From: Flavobacteriaceae bacterium
GTDB lineage: Bacteria; Bacteroidota; Bacteroidia; Flavobacteriales; Flavobacteriaceae
Direction: 5' to 3'
DNA: 64,000 nt
NCBI GenBank assembly: GCA_947373225.1
Contig: CANBWX010000003.1
Span: forward strand, 1-64,000
This document shows positions 42,100 through 53,700 of this stretch, piece by piece (position 1 is the first letter of the stretch; the number at the start of each line of letters is the position of its first letter). The notes beneath the pieces are model-generated. The model saw only the letters and a list, made by a program, of their open reading frames with translations, was not told where the DNA came from and ran no database searches. The translations under genes were made by a program, and so were the position numbers.

Positions 42100-42597
42100 C
42101 TATTTGTTCAATTTTTTTAAAGTGGTATTTATCATTTCAAAGTCGGTTTCAATAGCTCTGTAAAGTACTATTTTACCGGTTTTGTCAATGATAATATACC
42201 TCGGAATCCAATCTAAATCTATTGCTTTTCCAAAAATGCCTTTCATTCCATCATTGGCCATAAAATGATCGCCTTTGAGTTCGTGTTTTTCAATTCCTAA
42301 TTTCCATTTTTCGGCGGTTTTATCCATCGAAAGGAATAAATAAGCGACATTAGGATTATTGGCTTGCAACTCTTTTATTTTTGGCATTGCTTTTACACAA
42401 TCGCCACACCACGAAGCCCAAACTTCGATAACGAGGGGTTTTCCTTTGTATTTTTTCAAAATATCTTGAAAAGCAACTTGTTTTCCGTCAGTTGCTAATA
42501 AGGTTTGGGACAAAGCTTCTTTTGAAAACGATGTTTTTTGTGCATGCGAACAAGATAAACTCACAATAGCGACAAGCAAAACAAGTATATTTTTCAT
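42100..42597 (-). CDS. TlpA-like thioredoxin family lipoprotein
   Basis: VIEVWASWCGDCVKAMPKI; lipobox SLSCSH. Confidence 0.92.
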   Translation of the reverse strand: MKNILVLLVAIVSLSCSHAQKTSFSKEALSQTLLATDGKQVAFQDILKKYKGKPLVIEVWASWCGDCVKAMPKIKELQANNPNVAYLFLSMDKTAEKWKLGIEKHELKGDHFMANDGMKGIFGKAIDLDWIPRYIIIDKTGKIVLYRAIETDFEMINTTLKKLNK

Positions 42598-42624
42598 TTT
42601 TTAAAATTTTTGGCAAAGTTACAT

Positions 42625-43737
42625 TTAATAAGTAGGATTCAGATTCAATTTGTCAAGATCATTATAATGTACCTTTTGAATTATTGTTCCATAATGCAAA
42701 ATTACGAAACTTGGATTGGCTCTTTCTATTGTTTTTAGTGGCGTTGCATCGCAAAATAGGAAATCAAAAGTGAAACCATATTTCTTTTTCACATTGGCAA
42801 TATCTTCTTTTGAGGAACCTGTTAGAACCGCAACATAATAACCATTTGTCAAAGCTTGTTTGTATAATTTATTGATTTTCTGCAGGCCTACTGGATTTGC
42901 TTTTTCTAAATCATAAGCGACAATTAGCAATGATTTTTCTTTAGAAAAAATTTGTTGTGTGTTATCATTTCCATCTAATTCAAGTTTGAAATCATGAATA
43001 GGAGGGAGGTAACCTTGAACAAGAACTTTGTCTTTTCGGTCAACAAATTTGGCTCCAGCCGGAAGCGCGCCTAAATCTTTTTCTTTAAATTCTTTGTTTA
43101 CGCCATTTACATTATAAATAAATACCATTTCAACAACGCTTTTTGGCGCATTATCCGGAATTTCCATAGCAGTTTTAATATTTGTACCTACTTTATAAGG
43201 TCTAAAATCGACTATTGGCAAATGATTTAAAACCCAATATCCCATAAAGGAACACAAAACAACGCTTAGAATAGCCAACGCATTTTGAATAGAATTCGGA
43301 AACAAAGGTTTTATCAATTTTTTGTTAAAAAACAAAATAAGGATGAAAAATAATAAAATAATATCTTTCGAAAAGGATTGCCAAGGCGTTAAATGCAATG
43401 CGTCACCAAAACAACCACAGTCTTTTACGACATCAAAATAAGCCGAATAAAAGGTTAAGAAAGTGAACATTATAATCAAAAGCAACAAACTCCAAATCGT
43501 CAATTTTGATTTGTAACCAATGAGTAACATGACTCCCAAAACTACTTCGAGAATTACCAAAAACAAAGCAATTGCCAGCGAAAATGGAACGAAAAAAGGC
43601 ATATTAAAAACAGGTTCACTGAAATATTCTTCCAGTTTATAGGAGAAACCTAAAGGATCATTCAGTTTTATTAAACCTGAAATGATGAATAAAATTCCAA
43701 CGAATAATCGGGAGAATTGTGTGATGATGTTTTTCAT
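42625..43737 (-). CDS. DoxX/MauE-like membrane protein with thioredoxin-like C-terminal region
   Basis: RLFVGILFIISGLIKLNDPLGFSYKLEEYF; conserved linkage to TlpA and tpiA. Confidence 0.85.
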   Translation of the reverse strand: MKNIITQFSRLFVGILFIISGLIKLNDPLGFSYKLEEYFSEPVFNMPFFVPFSLAIALFLVILEVVLGVMLLIGYKSKLTIWSLLLLIIMFTFLTFYSAYFDVVKDCGCFGDALHLTPWQSFSKDIILLFFILILFFNKKLIKPLFPNSIQNALAILSVVLCSFMGYWVLNHLPIVDFRPYKVGTNIKTAMEIPDNAPKSVVEMVFIYNVNGVNKEFKEKDLGALPAGAKFVDRKDKVLVQGYLPPIHDFKLELDGNDNTQQIFSKEKSLLIVAYDLEKANPVGLQKINKLYKQALTNGYYVAVLTGSSKEDIANVKKKYGFTFDFLFCDATPLKTIERANPSFVILHYGTIIQKVHYNDLDKLNLNPTY

Positions 43738-43785
43738 TTTTTTTTCGATTTTCGAATTTATTTGAAATTTGTTTTTTGCTATTTG

Positions 43786-44328
43786 TTATTTTACATTCTT
43801 CATTAATATCAATGCAAAAACGGCATAATTGATCATATCCTGATAATTAGCGTCAATGCCTTCTGAGACCAATGTTTTTCCTTTATTATCCTCAATTTGT
43901 TTTACACGAAGTAATTTTTGTAAGATTATATCTGTCAAGGAACTCACTCGCATTTCGCGCCAAGCCTCGCCATAATCATGGTTTTTATTTTCCATTAATT
44001 CTTTGGTCAGCTTGATTTTAGCATCATATAATTGCGTTGCTTGATCTACATTCAAATCGGGTTGATCGACAACTCCAAGTTGTAATTGGATCAAAGCCAT
44101 AAGCGAATAATTGATGATTCCGATGAATTCGCCAGTTTCATCTTCGTCTATTTTTCGAACCTCATTTTCCTGTAAACTTCTTATTCTTTGGGCTTTGATA
44201 AAGATTTGATCCGTCAAAGAGGGTAATCTTAAAATGCGCCAAGCGCTGCCGTAATCTTTCATTTTATTGACGAAAAGGGTACGACAAATCGCAATCACCT
44301 TATCATATTCCTGTGAAGTAATGTTCAT
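43786..44328 (-). CDS. DUF1599 domain protein with two tandem domain copies
   Basis: KMKDYGSAWRILRLPSLTD and NKNHDYGEAWREMRVSSLTD repeated. Confidence 0.88.
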   Translation of the reverse strand: MNITSQEYDKVIAICRTLFVNKMKDYGSAWRILRLPSLTDQIFIKAQRIRSLQENEVRKIDEDETGEFIGIINYSLMALIQLQLGVVDQPDLNVDQATQLYDAKIKLTKELMENKNHDYGEAWREMRVSSLTDIILQKLLRVKQIEDNKGKTLVSEGIDANYQDMINYAVFALILMKNVK

Positions 44329-44396
44329 TTATTGATGTATATTTGTCACAAAAATAAGGATAATTTTTTTGAATGATGAATGATGATTAACGATTT

Positions 44397-45239
44397 TTGA
44401 ATTTTAAAATGACAATAAACTGCAAAGGACAACTTATCGATTTATCTATTCCTAAAGTTATGGGGATTTTGAATGTAACGCCCAACTCTTTTTTTGACGG
44501 TGGAAAGTATAAAAACGAAAGTGAAATACTATCTCAAGTGGAGAAAATGCTTAATGATGGCGCAACTTTCATCGATATTGGTGCGTATTCAAGCAAGCCC
44601 AATGCCGACTTTGTTTCGGAAGAAGAAGAATTGCAACGAATTGTTCCGATTGTGAATCTTATTCTAGAAAATTTCCCCGAAACTTTAATTTCAATTGATA
44701 CTTTTAGAAGTGAAGTTGCTCAAGCTTGTATCGAAAATGGTGCGGCGATTATCAATGATATTTCGGCAGGAAATCTGGATGATAAAATGCTGGAAACTAT
44801 TGCCAAATATAATGTTCCTTATATCATGATGCACATGCGCGGGACGCCAAAAACCATGCAAATCATGACCAATTATGAAAATATTGTCAAGGAAATGCTG
44901 TTTTATTTCTCTGAAAAAGTGGCAAAAGCAAGAAGTTTAGGAATTAATGATTTGATTCTTGATCCTGGTTTTGGTTTTGCCAAAATAGTAGAACAAAATT
45001 ATGAGGTTTTGCAAAAAATGGAATTATTTAATACTTTAGAATTGCCAATTCTTGTTGGTTTTTCGAGAAAATCAATGATTTATAAATCGTTAAATTCCAT
45101 TGCCGAAGAAGCCCTAAACGGAACCACTGTTTTGAATACTTTAGCCTTGACAAAAGGAGCAAAAATCCTTCGCGTTCATGATGTTAAGGAAGCGATGGAA
45201 TGTGTTACTTTATATACTAAAACAAATCAAAAATTATGA
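44397..45239 (+). CDS. folP: Dihydropteroate synthase
   Basis: MGILNVTPNSFFDGGK, IDIGAYSSKP, LDPGFGFAK, GFSRKSM. ATG at 44409 also possible. Confidence 0.96.
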   Translation: MNFKMTINCKGQLIDLSIPKVMGILNVTPNSFFDGGKYKNESEILSQVEKMLNDGATFIDIGAYSSKPNADFVSEEEELQRIVPIVNLILENFPETLISIDTFRSEVAQACIENGAAIINDISAGNLDDKMLETIAKYNVPYIMMHMRGTPKTMQIMTNYENIVKEMLFYFSEKVAKARSLGINDLILDPGFGFAKIVEQNYEVLQKMELFNTLELPILVGFSRKSMIYKSLNSIAEEALNGTTVLNTLALTKGAKILRVHDVKEAMECVTLYTKTNQKL

Positions 45240-45856
45240 AATATTGTAGTCTAATTATATTATTTATTTTGTTTTCTTGTGGAAATAAGGAAGATATTTT
45301 ATTACCAAAATCGAATGTGACGGCGGTTTCGGATATTGTAGATCATTCGCCTATTTATATCTTTTTTAGAACTAAAGAAAAAGATACTTTGGTCGAAGTC
45401 AATAAGAAAAATGAGATTATTTCGACCAATTGGATTTTTAATATCGACAAGCGTTTGCCTTTACGATTAGTAATTCCAGAAGTGATGAAGTTGCAAGATA
45501 AAAAGCGAAAAGAAGTCGCTCACAAAAACGATGATGCCAAAAATTATTATTCGTATGCGGATAGTATTCACAAGAATTTGGCGTTTTTGCCTTTCACGGA
45601 AGTGGTTTATAAATTAGAAAAACCAAAATCAGGATTGGTAATATTTTTTGATAAACACAACGAAATTACTGTTAATAATGTGCCTGTAAAACGAGCAGAT
45701 TTGCGTAAATATTTGAGTTCAATTTCAAACGAGAATTCTAATGTATTGCAATTTTGCTTTGCTAAGAATATGACTTATGGAAGTTACCTTCAGAACGAAA
45801 TTTTCATCCAAAGTTCCGTAATAAATAAGATTACGAAAGAAGAGTTTGTTTATTAA
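45236..45856 (+). CDS. Hypothetical lipoprotein overlapping folP stop (ATGA)
   Basis: MKYCSLIILFILFSCGN lipobox; ATGA overlap with folP. Confidence 0.7.
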   Translation: MKYCSLIILFILFSCGNKEDILLPKSNVTAVSDIVDHSPIYIFFRTKEKDTLVEVNKKNEIISTNWIFNIDKRLPLRLVIPEVMKLQDKKRKEVAHKNDDAKNYYSYADSIHKNLAFLPFTEVVYKLEKPKSGLVIFFDKHNEITVNNVPVKRADLRKYLSSISNENSNVLQFCFAKNMTYGSYLQNEIFIQSSVINKITKEEFVY

Positions 45857-45878
45857 AAACTTAATATGAATTCTTAAA

Positions 45879-46352
45879 TTACTGGTGATGATAGGGTTCG
45901 TTCTTCAAAATCGTGAATCCGCGGTATAATTGTTCTATAAAAAATAATCGCACCATTTGGTGCGAAAATGTCATAAGCGACAGCGATATTTTACCATTTG
46001 CTTTGGCATATATTGCATCCGAAAATCCGTAAGGTCCGCCAATAACGAAAACCAAAGTTTTTACTCCGGAATTCATTTTCTTCTGTAATTCCTCTGAAAA
46101 TGCCATACTCGAAAAGGTTTTTCCGTTTTCGTCCAATAAAATAAGTTGGTCTGTTGGTGTTATTTTTGCCAAAATCAATTCGCCTTCTTTCTCCTTTTGT
46201 TGACTTTCCGACAAGTTTTTTACGTTCTTAATATCAGGAATTATCTCTAAATCGAACTTGATATAAAACGATAATCGTTTTTGATATTCATCAATTAAAG
46301 ATTGAAGATTTTTATTGTCGGTTTTGCCAATGGCAATGAGTTTGATGTTCAT
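45879..46352 (-). CDS. rlmH: 23S rRNA (pseudouridine-1915-N3)-methyltransferase
   Basis: LLDENGKTFSS, FVIGGPYGF, LSLMTFSHQMVRLFFIEQLYRGFTI. Confidence 0.97.
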   Translation of the reverse strand: MNIKLIAIGKTDNKNLQSLIDEYQKRLSFYIKFDLEIIPDIKNVKNLSESQQKEKEGELILAKITPTDQLILLDENGKTFSSMAFSEELQKKMNSGVKTLVFVIGGPYGFSDAIYAKANGKISLSLMTFSHQMVRLFFIEQLYRGFTILKNEPYHHQ

Positions 46353-46638
46353 TTTTTGGAATTAAATAAAAAGCAAAGGTATAAAAAGTGAGTAGGAAAT
46401 ATTTATGCCTAATAAAGTATTTTGTAGTAATTGAAAAATAGTAATGGAAAGAATTCAGTCTCTTTTTCTTAAAAAAATAAGTAATACTATTTCAAATCCA
46501 TATCAGAAAAAATGATGGTACTTTGTAAAGCATAATTTTAATTTAGGATTACAGTATTAAATATTCAGAACGAAAAATATTTTAAAATTGACCCTTTGAA
46601 TTATTAAATTAATAGTAAAATTTCTGTTTTTATAAAAT

Positions 46639-49600
46639 TCACGAAAAATATTTTTCTATCATATGAATCAAATTGTCTTTGTTTATTGGCTTAGAAATAT
46701 AATCATTACATCCTGAATCTATTGCCTCTTTTCTGTCGCTACTTAGCGCATTGGCAGTTTGGGCAATAATAATTATGTCTTTATTGAACTGCCGTATATA
46801 CATAGTGGCTTCATAACCATTCATCTCGGGCATATTTACATCCATCATAACTAGATCTATGTCTGGATTGTTCTCACAAGCTTGAACGGCTTGAATTCCT
46901 GTGCTTGCAATTAGTATTTCTTTGCTAAAAGGCGATAACACTTTAGAAATTAATAGTTTAGAAATGGGGTCGTCTTCGGCAATTAATATTTTTAGTTTTT
47001 TGAATTGAACTTCTGATTCCTTTTCCTTTTCCTGATTCGTTTTTATAACAGGAGTTTCATTTTTAGGTTTTGTATTATAAGGGATAGTGAAATAAAATGT
47101 AGAACCAATTCCTACTTCGCTTTCTACCCAAATTTTTCCGCCTAGCATTTCGACATAAGCCTTGGAAATAGATAATCCTAAACCTGCTCCTTGAAAAGCT
47201 CTTTTGTCGGAAATATCAGCTTGGATAAAACGGTCAAAGATGGCGTGCATCCTATCGTTTGGAATTCCTATTCCGGAATCTTTGACAAAAAATTCTAGTT
47301 CTGTAGCTCCGTTATTTTCTTTTGTAATGTATCCAAAATTGATGCTGCCTTTGTCACAAAATTTTATGGCATTTTTGACCAAATTAATTAGAATGGCATA
47401 GATTTTTGAGTTATCGGTATTAATGAAAGCTTGATTTGGGGCAAGTCCGTTTTCGAACCCAAAATCAATTCCTTTATTAGTAACTTCTGGTTTAAAGAAA
47501 TCAAATATGTATTCAATATGCTCATTGATATTAATTTCCGTTAAAGAAACTTCCATTTGGTTGGATTCAATTTTAGAAATATCAATAATATCATTGATAA
47601 TATTCAGAAGGCGATTGCCACTTTCATCGATTATTTTGATATATTCTTGCTGATTTTCATTTGAAAGATTAGCTTCTTTAAGTAAGTTCGTAAAACCTAG
47701 AATCCCATTCATAGGAGTACGAATTTCATGGCTCATATTTGCGAGAAATGCTGATTTTAGTCGGTCACTTTCCTCAGCACTTTCCTTGGCCTTTATGATT
47801 TCATCTTCTGCATTTTTAATTTCAGTGATGTCATAGCGAATCGATAAATACTGAAAAGGTTTATTATTTGCATCTAAAAATGGAACAATTGTAGTATGTA
47901 TCCAATTAAATTCATTGTTTTTAGTTTTGTTTTTAATTGCACCACTCCATACTTTTCCTGAGATAATTGTATCCCACATTTCTTTAAAAAATGCTTTAGA
48001 ATGATGATTTGAACTTATAATACTATGTGTGTTTCCTATCAATTCTTCTCTACTAAACTGAAATGTTCTGCAAAAATTATCATTTACAGTTTTTATTATT
48101 CCGTTTTCATCGGTAATATTAATTATTGCAGATTCGTCTAGTGCAAATTTATAATCTTCCAACTCTTTCCTACTTTTAGAAAGTGCTATTTCTGTTTTTT
48201 TTCGTTCATCAATATTTTGTAAACTTCCATTTATTCGCGTTGGTTTTCCATTTACAAACTCCGTTTCGCCAATAATCTTTACCCATAAGTAATTTCCTTT
48301 TGCTGTTCTAAAATTTAATTCTAATTCCCATTTTTCTCCGTTTCTAATTCCATTTTCTATTGCAAAATTAATTTCTTTACTTTTTGTTTCAAGGTTAAAA
48401 AAAGGAATAAAATTTTCAAGGTCAATTTTAAAATCATTTTCCACTTCAAGAATACTCATCGTAATGTCTGAAAGAGTGAACATATAGTTGGATAAATTTA
48501 TTTCCCAAGCTCCTAGATGTGCAATTGTATTAACTTTTGCCAATAAATTTTCTAAGTTTTTTTTATAGGTTATATCACGAATAGAATATTGTACAGCAGG
48601 CTTTCCATTATAATTAATCATTAAGCCTTGACTTTCAATATTTATTATTGATTTATCTTGAGTAAACAATTTTAATTCTGTCATTGGGACAGAATCCCCT
48701 ATTTTTTCTAGCTTTTTTATTCTTTCCGCAACTGTATGATGGTAATTAGGAAGAATCCAATCTAAGATTGATTTACCTATTAAATCATCTTTGCTATTCG
48801 CATTTAAAGTTTTAACAGTTGTAGGATTTACATAAATTATTTTATTTTTTCTATGCACAAGAATTGAGTCTGGCGACCACTCAACAAGGGATCTATAGCG
48901 TTCTTCACTTTCTTTTAATGATTTTTCATTTTTTTTACGTTCGGTAACGTCAGTGATGAAATTCATGCTTGCAGGACTGCCTTCCCAATCAATTTTAACA
49001 CCGCTAAATTCAAGCCATCTTATAGAAGAATCTTTATTTATAAATTTTACGTTATATCTTTTTTGAACTTCTTCTCCATTAATTCGCTTTTGGTAGTTCT
49101 CCATCAACATTTCTCTATGATCTGGATGTATGAAGTTTATAAAAGGAATTGTCAAAAGTTCTTTTTCGCTATAACCGCTAATTTCGGAGACTTTTGCATT
49201 GACAAATTTTAGATGAGTTCCTTGTCCAACTAAAATTCCTTCATTTGATGATTCCACCAAGAGTCGATAGCTATTTTCCTTTTCTTGAAGCTTGATTTCG
49301 GCTTGTTTTTGTTCAGTAATATCTCTGGCAACAGCTATAACAACAGATTTTCCAAAATAAGTGCCTAAAGTTAAATTGACGTTTTTTTGAAAAATTATTC
49401 CGTCTTTGGTAATTGCCCAAAAATAAAAATTTTGAGGTTTACCATTTCTGGCTAATTCAATTGATTTGGCAATTTTATTTAAATCGTTTTTATCAGGTGC
49501 AGAAACATATTCGGGATTTTTACCAATTAAATGCCCTGTTTCATAACCATATTTTGTATCAGTAGCTTCATTTACATAAAGAAAATATCCGTTTTCGTCA

Positions 49601-50541
49601 AGAATATAAATTAATTCGGTAACGCTGTTTAATATGTCTCGATAAGTAATTTTAGAAAGATTTACATATTCTTCAGCCAGCTTTCGTTTATTTATATTTT
49701 GATGTGTTCCTGATATTTTTATGGGATTACCCTCTTTGTCTTTTTTGTTAATTTTTCCTTTATCCAGAATCCAAATCCAATCTCCATTTTTATGCTTCAT
49801 TCTTAATTCACACTCATAATAATCTAACTCTCCATTAATATGTTTTTTAAGTAATTCATCTGATTTTTTTAGATCATCAGGATGTGTAAGTCTTCTCCAA
49901 GTTTTTAGGTTTAATGGCATTAGTTCTTCTAGTGTATAACCAATCATTTCTGCATATTGATTATTATATAAAACGGTTCCGGTTAAAAAATTCCATTCCC
50001 AAGTCCCTACATTTGTTCCTTTTAAAATTGCGGACAATCTTTCTTTTTCTTCCCAAATTGTAGCCTCATCTTGTTTGAATTTTGTAATGTCAACAGCTAT
50101 TATATCACAATTTTCTTCATTTTCTATTACTAAACCCTTTAGCTGAACATAAGTTAGTGTGCTGTTTGTATCTATAAAGCTAAGCTCACAGTTTATAGCG
50201 GTTTTATCAGTAAATATTTTTTCAAAAAAGTCATGAAAAATAGACTTTGAATCTTCGGTAATGTAAATGTCAAAAAGAGTGTTTATTATTTGTGAATTTT
50301 CTTTACCAATCATTTTAGAACCAACAAGATTTAGATTGATTATGGTACCTGTTCTGGAAAGAGTAAAATGTCCAGATGCTGAATGATTGAATAATTCAGT
50401 GTATTTTTTAGAGGTTAATTCTGCTTTATTTTTTGCAATTAAGAGTTCTTTTTCCGACAACTTTAGTTGTTCATTTTCTCTTTTCAATTCTTGAATGAGT
50501 TTTTGTACTTCGGATTCTGAATTGTTATTGTCGTCAACCAT
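46639..50541 (-). CDS. Multi-PAS (about 7) hybrid histidine kinase with C-terminal receiver
   Basis: Successive PAS/PAC modules; FLANMSHEIRTPMNG H-box; GAGLGLSISKAYVEMLGG; receiver ILIAEDD...VMMDVNMPEM. Confidence 0.95.
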   Translation of the reverse strand: MVDDNNNSESEVQKLIQELKRENEQLKLSEKELLIAKNKAELTSKKYTELFNHSASGHFTLSRTGTIINLNLVGSKMIGKENSQIINTLFDIYITEDSKSIFHDFFEKIFTDKTAINCELSFIDTNSTLTYVQLKGLVIENEENCDIIAVDITKFKQDEATIWEEKERLSAILKGTNVGTWEWNFLTGTVLYNNQYAEMIGYTLEELMPLNLKTWRRLTHPDDLKKSDELLKKHINGELDYYECELRMKHKNGDWIWILDKGKINKKDKEGNPIKISGTHQNINKRKLAEEYVNLSKITYRDILNSVTELIYILDENGYFLYVNEATDTKYGYETGHLIGKNPEYVSAPDKNDLNKIAKSIELARNGKPQNFYFWAITKDGIIFQKNVNLTLGTYFGKSVVIAVARDITEQKQAEIKLQEKENSYRLLVESSNEGILVGQGTHLKFVNAKVSEISGYSEKELLTIPFINFIHPDHREMLMENYQKRINGEEVQKRYNVKFINKDSSIRWLEFSGVKIDWEGSPASMNFITDVTERKKNEKSLKESEERYRSLVEWSPDSILVHRKNKIIYVNPTTVKTLNANSKDDLIGKSILDWILPNYHHTVAERIKKLEKIGDSVPMTELKLFTQDKSIINIESQGLMINYNGKPAVQYSIRDITYKKNLENLLAKVNTIAHLGAWEINLSNYMFTLSDITMSILEVENDFKIDLENFIPFFNLETKSKEINFAIENGIRNGEKWELELNFRTAKGNYLWVKIIGETEFVNGKPTRINGSLQNIDERKKTEIALSKSRKELEDYKFALDESAIINITDENGIIKTVNDNFCRTFQFSREELIGNTHSIISSNHHSKAFFKEMWDTIISGKVWSGAIKNKTKNNEFNWIHTTIVPFLDANNKPFQYLSIRYDITEIKNAEDEIIKAKESAEESDRLKSAFLANMSHEIRTPMNGILGFTNLLKEANLSNENQQEYIKIIDESGNRLLNIINDIIDISKIESNQMEVSLTEININEHIEYIFDFFKPEVTNKGIDFGFENGLAPNQAFINTDNSKIYAILINLVKNAIKFCDKGSINFGYITKENNGATELEFFVKDSGIGIPNDRMHAIFDRFIQADISDKRAFQGAGLGLSISKAYVEMLGGKIWVESEVGIGSTFYFTIPYNTKPKNETPVIKTNQEKEKESEVQFKKLKILIAEDDPISKLLISKVLSPFSKEILIASTGIQAVQACENNPDIDLVMMDVNMPEMNGYEATMYIRQFNKDIIIIAQTANALSSDRKEAIDSGCNDYISKPINKDNLIHMIEKYFS

Positions 50542-50758
50542 AAAATGGGGCGGTTTATGAATTATACATCTGTTGATCCCTATTTATTATCAAGTTCTGG
50601 TTTTTTAAATGACTAAATAATATATTATTTGCGAGGTTATTTTTTACTCTACCTTATATGAATATAAAAACGGATTAGTTGTTTAAAAAGTGAATTTAAA
50701 TAATTTTTTAAGATTATTTAACAAATATAATAAATAATTCATAAAGATTTCAATGTAA

Positions 50759-53700
50759 TTAAATTTCTGCAAAATATTTCTGAATGGTGCGCATTAAAAC
50801 TTCTTTATTTATAGGTTTAGAAATATAGTCATTACATCCCGAATCTATTGCTTTTTTTTTATCGTTACTTAGTGCATTGGCAGTTTGTGCAATAATAATT
50901 ACGTCTTTATTGAATTTTCGAATTTGCTGGGTGGCTTCATGACCGCTCATTTCGGGCATATTAATATCCATCATTACCAAATCGATATCAGGAATGTTTC
51001 GGCAAGTTTCTATGGCTTGAATTCCGGTACTCACTTTTAGAATTTCTTTACTAAAAGGCATTACGGCTTTAGAAATTAGTAGTTTTGATATTGGATCATC
51101 TTCAACAATTAGTATTTTTAGTTTTTTGATTTGAATTTCTGATTCTTTTTCTTGAGTATTTTTTATGGCAATAGTTTCACTTTTTGGTTTTGCATGGTAA
51201 GGAATAGTAAAATAAAATGAAGAACCTATTCCTACTTCGCTTTCTACCCAAATTTTTCCACCTAACATTTCGACATAAGCTTTAGAAATAGATAGCCCTA
51301 AACCTGCGCCTTGAAAAGCTCTTTTATCAGAAATATCAGCTTGTATGAAACGATCAAATATGGCTTGTTGTCTATTATTTGGAATTCCTATCCCGGAATC
51401 TTTTACATAAAATTCTAGTTCAGCAGCTTCATTATTTTCTTTTAAGTTGTAACCAAAATTTATGGTGCCTTTATCACAAAATTTTATCGCATTTTTTACT
51501 AAATTGATCAAAATTGCATATAGTTTTTCACTGTCCGTTTTTATAAAAGCTTCATTTGTGGCTAGTCCATTTTCGAAACTAAAATCGATTCCTTTATTAG
51601 TGATTTCGGGTTTAAAGAAATTAAAAATGTATTCAATTTGATGGTTGATATTCGTATCTGTGTTAGAAACTTCCATTTGTCTAGATTCGATTTTAGATAT
51701 ATCAATAATATCATTGATAATGCTTAGCAATCGAACACCACTTTCGTCGATAATTTTGATGTATTCTTGTTGATCTTCACTAGAAAGATTAGCCTCTTTG
51801 AGCAAGTTGGTAAAACCTATAATTCCGTTCATTGGAGTCCTAATTTCATGGCTCATATTAGCAAGGAAAGCGGATTTGAGTCGGTCACTTTCCTCGGCAT
51901 GTTCTTTGGCTTTTATAATTTCTTCTTCGGCATTTTTAACTTCGGTAACGTCAAAACGAATGGCTAAATACTGAAAAGGCTTGTTATTCGTGTCTAAAAA
52001 CGGAACAATAGTAGTATCTACCCAATAGAATTCATTACTTTTCTTTTTATTTTTAATTACACCCCGCCATACATTTCCGGTGCTGATAGTTCTCCATAGT
52101 TCTTTGAAAAATTCTTTAGAATGATAGTTTGAATTAACAATTTTGTTTGTGTTTCCTAGTAATTCTTCTCTGCTAAATTGGGATATTTTACAAAAATTAT
52201 CATTTACGTTTTTTATTATTCCATTTTTATCTGTAATAGCAATAATTGCCGATTCGTCAAGAGCAAACTTATAATCCTCAAGTTCCTTCATATTTTTATG
52301 AAGCGCTATTTGTGTTTGTTTGCGTTCATTAATATCCTGAAAACTGCCGTTTATTCGTGTTGGTTTTCCGTTGATGAATTCGGTTTCTCCAATTATTTTT
52401 ATCCACAAATCATTTCCTTTACCCGTTCTTAAATATAGTTCTAGTTCCCATTTTTTTTCATTTTTCATTCCATATTCTGCTACAGAAAAAATTTCGTCTC
52501 TTTTTGTTTCAAGGTTAAAATAAGGGAAAACATTTTCAAGATTAATTTCAAAATCTTTTTCTACTTCTAATATATCTTTTGTAATATCGGACATAGTAAA
52601 CTGGTAGTTAGATAAATCTAATTCCCATGCACCTAAACGAGCAATTTTATTGACTTTTATTAATAAATCTTCTAATTCTTTTTTATAACTAATGTCACGT
52701 ATAGAAGCCTGAACGGCAGGTTCCCCGTCATAAATAATCAATATAGATTGTGTTTCAACATTTATAATTTTGCCGTTTAGATTAAGAAATTTTGCTTCTG
52801 ACATAGGATTAAAATCTCCAATATTTACAAGCAATTTTGATTTTTCTAACATTAAATTAAGGTAATCTGGGTGAATTAAATCGAATATAGATTTACCTAT
52901 TAAATCATTATCAGATTTTGCTTTGACTGCCTTTGTAGCTGCTGGATTTGCATAAAGTATTTTACCATTTCTATGTACAACTATAGCTTCTGGCGACCAT
53001 TCTACAAGAGAGCGATAGCGATCTTCGCTTTCTATTAATGACTTTTCAGTTTTTTTGCGTTCGGTGATGTCAGTGATAAAATTCATACTTGCTGGTTTGC
53101 CTTCCCAATCAATTTTGACACCGCTAAATTCGAGCCATTTTATGGTGCTATCTTTTTTTATAAATTTTACGGAGTAATTGTTTTCAAGTACTTCTCCATT
53201 AATTCGCTTGCTGTAGTTCTCCATCAACATTTCTCTATGATCTGGATGTATGAAGTTTATGAACGGAATTGTCAAAAGCTCTTTTTTGCTATAACCGCTA
53301 ATTTCGGATACTTTTTTATTGACAAACTTTAGATGTGTTCCTTGGCCAACTAGAATTCCTTCATTTGATGATTCTACTAAAAGACGATACCGATTTTCAC
53401 TTTCTTGAAGTTTAAGATCAGCTTGATTTTGTTCGGTAATATCTCTGGCAACAGCAATAACGGCAGGTTTCTCAAAATAAGTGCCTAAAGTTAAATTGAC
53501 TTCTTTCGGAAAAATAATTCGGTCTTTGGTAATTGCCCAAAAATAAAAATTTTGAGGTTTCCCTTTTCTGGCTAATTGAATAGCTCTTGCAATCTTATTT
53601 AAATTGTTTTTTCCAGGTGCGGAAAGAAATTCTGGGCTTTTACCAATTAAAAAGTCTCTTTCATAACCATATTTTTTTTCGGTAGCTTCATTTACATAAA

